Source: an uncultured Flavobacteriales bacterium
GTDB taxonomy: Bacteria > Bacteroidota > Bacteroidia > Flavobacteriales_D > Crocinitomicaceae
Assembly: GCA_903879765.1 (NCBI GenBank)
Contig: CAIRMS010000113.1
Coordinates: 1-18,279 of the forward strand
Length of the DNA: 18,279 bases
Direction of reading: 5' to 3'
Shown: one piece after another, positions 14,624-18,279 of the stretch
Layout: each line of letters opens with the position of its first letter
How positions within the stretch are numbered: the first letter of the stretch is position 1
Notes under the pieces: model-generated
The model's database searches: none
What the model saw: only the letters and a program-made list of their open reading frames with translations
Told to the model about the DNA's origin: nothing
Translations under genes and position numbers: made by a program

Positions 14624-14683
14624 AACTCTGTATTTTCTATGCAGAAGCATGTGATACTTCCATAAGTTTGACAACGGATTGTG

Positions 14684-14691
14684 TAACTTTG
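14684..14691 (+). promoter_or_regulatory. TAnnTTTG promoter element directly before the RlmI-type gene
   Basis: TAACTTTG matches the Bacteroidota -7 motif exactly and ends 5 bases before the ATG at 14697. Transcription should begin at or just before the start codon, giving a leaderless or nearly leaderless mRNA. A TTTG at 14667-14670 is only 13 bases upstream of the motif, shorter than the usual spacing. Confidence 0.55.
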
Positions 14692-14696
14692 CGTCC

Positions 14697-15872
14697 ATGA
14701 CATATCCTATACTACACATCCGCAAAGGCAAAGAACAATCATTGATGAGAAGACATCCTTGGGTTTTTTCAGGTGCCATTGAATCTTCTACTGAATCCTT
14801 AAAGGATGGGGACCTAGTGTGTCTGATGACACGCAAAGACCAATTTTTAGGAATTGGACATTATCAACATGCAACAATTTCAGTGCGCATCTTGAGTTTC
14901 GACTACGAGGAAATCGATCAAGCCTTTTTCGATCGCAAAATTAAAAAAGCAGTTGATTCCCGTTTGAATATTGGACTTTTATCAAAACAGAATACTATTT
15001 TTCGTATATGTCATGGTGAAGGAGATGAACTACCTGGGCTTGTGATTGATTTTTACAACGGTGTTGCGGTTATTCAGTGTCATTCTATTGGCATGTACTT
15101 TTCTGTTGAGATGATTGCAAATGCATTGAAAAACGCTTTTGGAAAGAAATTGACTGCCGTTTATTCGAAATCAACCGATACTTTACCAAAAAGGACAGAT
15201 GTGACAGACGCCTACCTCTTCGGCAGTTGCGAAACACCACATGTTGCGTTAGAAAATGGGGTGAAATACAACATCGATTGGATCACTGGACAAAAAACTG
15301 GTTTCTTTATCGATCAGCGCGTTAACCGTCGCATTCTTGGCGAATATTCGAAAGGCAAAAAAGTATTAAATACCTTTTGTTATTCCGGTGGATTTTCGCT
15401 TCAAGCGTTAAATCATGGAGCGACTTTGGTGCATTCATTAGATAGTTCAAAAAAGGCGATTGCCTTAACCGACGACAACATCAGCTTAAATAACTATACG
15501 GAAAAACATTTGTCCATTTGTGCAGATGCGATGGATTACATGAAGGATCTGCAAGAAGATTACGACATCATTGTGTTGGATCCACCTGCATTTGCGAAGC
15601 ACCGCGAAAAACGTCACCAAGCCATTCAAGGATACAAACGATTGAATGCGCATGCGATTCGTCAAATCAAGCCAGGTGGAATCATTTTTACGTTCTCTTG
15701 TTCACAGGTCATCGATAAAGCATTGTTTACAAATACCATCATTGCCGCAGCGATTGAATCTGGTAGAAATGTGCGCATTCTAGAGCAAATTCATCAACCA
15801 GCAGATCACCCTATTCATGCGTTTCATCCAGAAGGTGAATACTTGAAAGGATTGATTATTCAAGTAGACTAA
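14697..15872 (+). CDS. rlmI: Class I SAM-dependent rRNA methyltransferase, RlmI family
   Basis: The 391-residue protein matches E. coli RlmI (23S rRNA m5C1962 methyltransferase) along its length. An N-terminal PUA-like RNA-binding domain begins HIRKGKEQSLMRRHPWVFSG (7-26). A central domain reads CHGEGDELPGLVIDFYNG (105-122), then TGQKTGFFIDQR (197-208). The Rossmann SAM motif is VLNTFCYSGGFSL (223-235). DPPAFAK is at 295-301, and FTFSCS (331-336) holds the catalytic Cys335. The end QPADHPIHAFHPEGEYLKG is also typical. The start at 14697 is preferred over an in-frame ATG at 14679, because that one lies upstream of the TAACTTTG element. The MATE gene follows with a 1-base gap. I am sure of the family and less sure of the exact target base. 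Confidence 0.9.
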   Translation: MTYPILHIRKGKEQSLMRRHPWVFSGAIESSTESLKDGDLVCLMTRKDQFLGIGHYQHATISVRILSFDYEEIDQAFFDRKIKKAVDSRLNIGLLSKQNTIFRICHGEGDELPGLVIDFYNGVAVIQCHSIGMYFSVEMIANALKNAFGKKLTAVYSKSTDTLPKRTDVTDAYLFGSCETPHVALENGVKYNIDWITGQKTGFFIDQRVNRRILGEYSKGKKVLNTFCYSGGFSLQALNHGATLVHSLDSSKKAIALTDDNISLNNYTEKHLSICADAMDYMKDLQEDYDIIVLDPPAFAKHREKRHQAIQGYKRLNAHAIRQIKPGGIIFTFSCSQVIDKALFTNTIIAAAIESGRNVRILEQIHQPADHPIHAFHPEGEYLKGLIIQVD

Positions 15873-15873
15873 T

Positions 15874-17202
15874 ATGCTTGCCCTAAATTATAAAGCAATT
15901 TTAGGAATGGCGCTTCCAATGATGGTTTCTGGATTTATTCAGTCCATCGTTTTAATTACAGATGCATCATTAATTAGTCGTTATTCCACAGAAGCATTTG
16001 ATGCAGTGGGTAACGGTGGACTATTATACGTAACCGTTTACGTATGTTTGCTTGGAATGGGAGATGGTGCACAAATCATCATTGCCAGAAGGATTGGTGA
16101 AGAACGAATTTCGGCAATTGGACGTGTTTTCGGAACCTCCTTTTTAACCAACTTTCTTTTAGCGATTGGATTCTTTATTCTATTGCATTGGTTTCTGCCT
16201 TCTGCCATTGTTGGTTATTCAAAGAACCATGAAATTGCCGTCTTACAAGGAGATTTCATCCGTGTCAGAAGTTTCGCCTTGTTTTTCGCCATGATTACTA
16301 TTACGATTCAGGCTTTTTTATTAGCAAAAGGAAAAACAATGATTGTGTTGTATGCAGCATTAATTACAGCCGTTAGTAATGTTTTTCTTGCGAATTCTCT
16401 TATTTTCGGCAAGAATGGCTTGCCCGAAATGGGTATCGAAGGAGCAGCGTTAGCAAATACCATTGCCGATGCTTTGGGTATGACCTTTCTTGTGATTTAT
16501 TTGATTTTTTCATCCGAAAGAAAGGAATATCAACTCTTTGCACATTTCAAGTTCGAACTTGCATCGATGAAAGAATTGTTAAAAGTCGGGAGTCCACTTA
16601 TGTTACAGGGATTCTTCGCCTTGGCAACTTGGACACTCTTTTTCACGTGGCTTGAGCAAAAAGGACAATTTGATTTAACGGTATCGCAGAACATTCGAGC
16701 CATTTATTTTCTCGCATTTGTTCCAGTTTGGGGATTCGCAGGAACGACGAAAACGTACATTTCTCAATACATTGGCGCTAAGAAATTTGATGAGATCCCA
16801 ACGATCCAAAAACGGATCCAACTCATGACCCTCTTGTTCTTGTGTGTGACCTTTCACGGGGCGATTTTTTATCCGGAAGCATTAATTCGACTAATTAATC
16901 CAGCAGAATTGTATATTCAAAAGAGTGCTCAAATTCTGAGATTAATCTCTGTTTCGATTATGCTGTATGGATTTTCTTCTGTTTATTTTCAAACGATCCA
17001 TGGTTCCGGAAACACCCTTCATTCCATGTTTATTGAATTTGGAATCGTGAGTGTATATGTTGTCTTTTGTTATCTTTTTATCAAAGTGTGGAACTTAGAT
17101 GTTTATTGGATTTGGACGGTAGAATATATTTATTTTATTTTGATGGGATTAGCTTCCATCAGTTACCTCCGATTGTATGATTGGAAAAAGAAAATTGTCT
17201 AA
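15874..17202 (+). CDS. MATE family multidrug/toxin exporter
   Basis: The 442-residue protein is strongly hydrophobic with about twelve membrane segments in two similar halves. MATE features include the opening helix ILGMALPMMVSGFIQSIVLI with TDASLISRYS, and GGLLYVTVYVCLLGMGDGAQ with IIIARRIGE (the N-lobe counterpart of the usual AQxxGxG). GIEGAALANTIADALG follows, and the second half restarts with LLKVGSPLMLQGFFALATW. Family members export cationic drugs and metabolites using Na+ or H+. Neither the coupling ion nor the substrate can be read here. It begins 1 base after the rlmI stop, and its own stop overlaps the fmt start (TAATG), so the three genes are probably co-transcribed. Confidence 0.88.
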   Translation: MLALNYKAILGMALPMMVSGFIQSIVLITDASLISRYSTEAFDAVGNGGLLYVTVYVCLLGMGDGAQIIIARRIGEERISAIGRVFGTSFLTNFLLAIGFFILLHWFLPSAIVGYSKNHEIAVLQGDFIRVRSFALFFAMITITIQAFLLAKGKTMIVLYAALITAVSNVFLANSLIFGKNGLPEMGIEGAALANTIADALGMTFLVIYLIFSSERKEYQLFAHFKFELASMKELLKVGSPLMLQGFFALATWTLFFTWLEQKGQFDLTVSQNIRAIYFLAFVPVWGFAGTTKTYISQYIGAKKFDEIPTIQKRIQLMTLLFLCVTFHGAIFYPEALIRLINPAELYIQKSAQILRLISVSIMLYGFSSVYFQTIHGSGNTLHSMFIEFGIVSVYVVFCYLFIKVWNLDVYWIWTVEYIYFILMGLASISYLRLYDWKKKIV

Positions 17203-18161
17203 TGAAAGATACGTTACGCATTGTATTTATGGGTACCCCCGAATTTGCTGTGGGGATTTTAGATGCTTTAGTGCACTCCAAACATGAAGTTGTTGGGGTT
17301 GTTACGGTTGCAGATAAACCAGCAGGTCGTGGACAGCAAATTCAGCAAAGTGCGGTGAAACAATTTGCAGTTTCACATGAACTTCCTGTATTACAACCAG
17401 AAAAATTACGGGAAGAAGCATTCTTGATTGATTTAGCATCCTTGAACGCAGATTTATTTGTCGTGGTGGCCTTTCGCATGTTGCCAGATGTTGTCTGGAA
17501 AATGCCCGCCTACGGAACAATTAACCTGCATGCGAGTCTTCTTCCAAAATACCGAGGAGCAGCTCCAATCAATTGGGCTATTATGAACGGTGAAAGTGAA
17601 ACTGGTGTAAGTACTTTTTTCATTAATGAAAACATTGACACCGGTGCAATCATTGCACAAAAAACCATTCCATTGAACAATGAGCTTAGCGCTGGAGAAT
17701 TGCACGACCAATTAAAATCAATTGGTGCAGAATTAACAGTAGAAACCGCTGATCAAATTTGCGCTGGTCATGTTTCAACGATTGAACAGGATCCTTCGGA
17801 TACGAATCTACCCTTTGCGCCAAAAATATTCAAGGCAGATTGCGAAATTGACTGGAATCAGTCCGCTGAATTGAATCATAATCGCATTAGAGGATTATCC
17901 CCCTACCCTGCCGCATGGTGTAAACTTTGGTCCACCAAAAAATCCAATTGGATTATCTTTAAACTCTTTGGCTCATCTCTTGTAGATATAGAAAAAGTGA
18001 CTCGAAACAATGGTCCGTTCTCCATTCCAGAAGGAATTGTTATCCCAAGTGGAAATGGCTTCGTTTTACTGAAGGAGATTCAAGCTGAGGGAAAAAAACG
18101 CATGGATTACAAGTCCTTTTTGGCTGGCAACGATTTAAATGATCTTTCCTTTACCCCTTGA
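17202..18161 (+). CDS. fmt: Methionyl-tRNA formyltransferase
   Basis: The enzyme formylates Met-tRNA-fMet with 10-formyltetrahydrofolate for translation initiation. The chosen start is the ATG in TAATG at 17202, giving 319 residues. A longer reading from 17181 overlaps the MATE gene. The opening IVFMGTPEFAV (8-18) and DKPAGRGQ (38-45, the tRNA-contacting loop) are typical. The catalytic triad is Asn108, His110 and Asp146, in INLHASLLPKYRGAAPINWA (107-126) and NIDTGAII (144-151). The C-terminal OB-like tRNA-binding domain carries NRIRGLSPYPAAWC. Length is normal. Its start codon shares one base with the MATE stop, so translation may be coupled. Confidence 0.96.
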   Translation: MKDTLRIVFMGTPEFAVGILDALVHSKHEVVGVVTVADKPAGRGQQIQQSAVKQFAVSHELPVLQPEKLREEAFLIDLASLNADLFVVVAFRMLPDVVWKMPAYGTINLHASLLPKYRGAAPINWAIMNGESETGVSTFFINENIDTGAIIAQKTIPLNNELSAGELHDQLKSIGAELTVETADQICAGHVSTIEQDPSDTNLPFAPKIFKADCEIDWNQSAELNHNRIRGLSPYPAAWCKLWSTKKSNWIIFKLFGSSLVDIEKVTRNNGPFSIPEGIVIPSGNGFVLLKEIQAEGKKRMDYKSFLAGNDLNDLSFTP

Positions 18162-18177
18162 TTTTAAATAGGTTAAA

Positions 18178-18208
18178 TTGATTTTATACATTTAAAACAT
18201 TATCTTAG
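18178..18208 (+). promoter_or_regulatory. Promoter-like sequence before the right-edge gene
   Basis: TTG (18178-18180) is followed after 20 bases by TATCTTAG (18201-18208), one mismatch from TAnnTTTG. It is 16 bases before the ATG at 18225. A short inverted repeat, TAGTAG / CTACTA (18206-18211 and 18220-18225), lies between it and the ATG. Confidence 0.4.
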
Positions 18209-18224
18209 TAGTGAAACTGCTACT

Positions 18225-18279
18225 ATGAAACACGTATATTTTCTACTTTTTTTCCTGCTTTTGCTGAACGAAGGACAGA
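18225..18279 (+). CDS. Start of an exported protein (runs off the right edge)
   Basis: Only 18 codons are in view: MKHVYFLLFFLLLLNEGQ. This is a typical signal peptide with a positively charged start and a hydrophobic core, so the product is probably exported or a lipoprotein. No domain is visible. The gene lies 63 bases after fmt with its own promoter-like sequence. No terminator is seen in between. Confidence 0.6.
   Translation, partial: MKHVYFLLFFLLLLNEGQ

Noticed and set aside
14679..14696. Earlier ATG for the RlmI-type gene
   Set aside because: It lies upstream of the TAACTTTG promoter element, and RlmI homologues begin close to MTYPILHIRKG.
1..18279. tRNA, rRNA, riboswitch, CRISPR array, insertion sequence or phage/defence system
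   Set aside because: I saw no cloverleaf-like sequences in gaps, no repeated spacer units, no transposase or integrase motifs, and almost all bases are accounted for by housekeeping genes. No computational search was possible.

Overview
The window looks like chromosomal housekeeping DNA from a member of the Bacteroidota, most likely Flavobacteriia (a Crocinitomicaceae/Fluviicola-like lineage is my best guess, moderate confidence). The reasons are AT-rich coding sequence, several start regions carrying the Bacteroidota sigma factor -7 motif TAnnTTTG instead of a -35/-10 pair, almost no Shine-Dalgarno sequences, DUF1573 and OmpA-like secreted proteins, and flavobacterial-type versions of OPRT, the NUDIX hydrolase and FtsH. 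There is no sign of phage, insertion sequences, CRISPR, rRNA or tRNA, and no gene-free stretch longer than about 130 bases.

Layout. The left edge (1-159) is the start of an exported glutathione peroxidase on the minus strand, divergent from an OmpA-family outer-membrane protein (244-1095). Minus-strand valS, a DUF1573 protein and a NUDIX hydrolase follow (1098-4869). The NUDIX gene starts on the same CATG as the divergent pyrE. pyrE and an SRPBCC-fold gene run rightward (4868-5918) and converge, with a 19-base overlap, on birA (5900-6634, minus).

A compact rightward operon then runs from rsfS through ftsH, a DUF2007 gene and cdsA to psd (6697-10829). It joins ribosome silencing, membrane proteolysis and phosphatidylethanolamine synthesis. 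A small secreted Lys/Cys-rich protein gene (10864-11076) with its own promoter-like sequence follows, and a strong bidirectional terminator closes it.

From the other side, a minus-strand group reads towards that terminator: an 86-residue helical protein of unknown function, a DASS/SLC13 anion symporter and a long-chain acyl-CoA synthetase. A divergent promoter region (14571-14696) separates this group from a rightward run: an RlmI-type rRNA methyltransferase, a MATE exporter and fmt, packed with 1-base gaps or overlaps. The right edge holds the first 18 codons of another exported protein.

I found no convincing new multi-gene system. The points most worth a second look are the unrecognised small secreted protein with an eight-residue cysteine period, near-leaderless starts placed directly behind TAnnTTTG motifs (pyrE, rlmI), the NUDIX/pyrE overlapping divergent start codons, the DUF2007 gene inside the ftsH-cdsA-psd operon, and the unknown 86-residue protein beside the DASS transporter.
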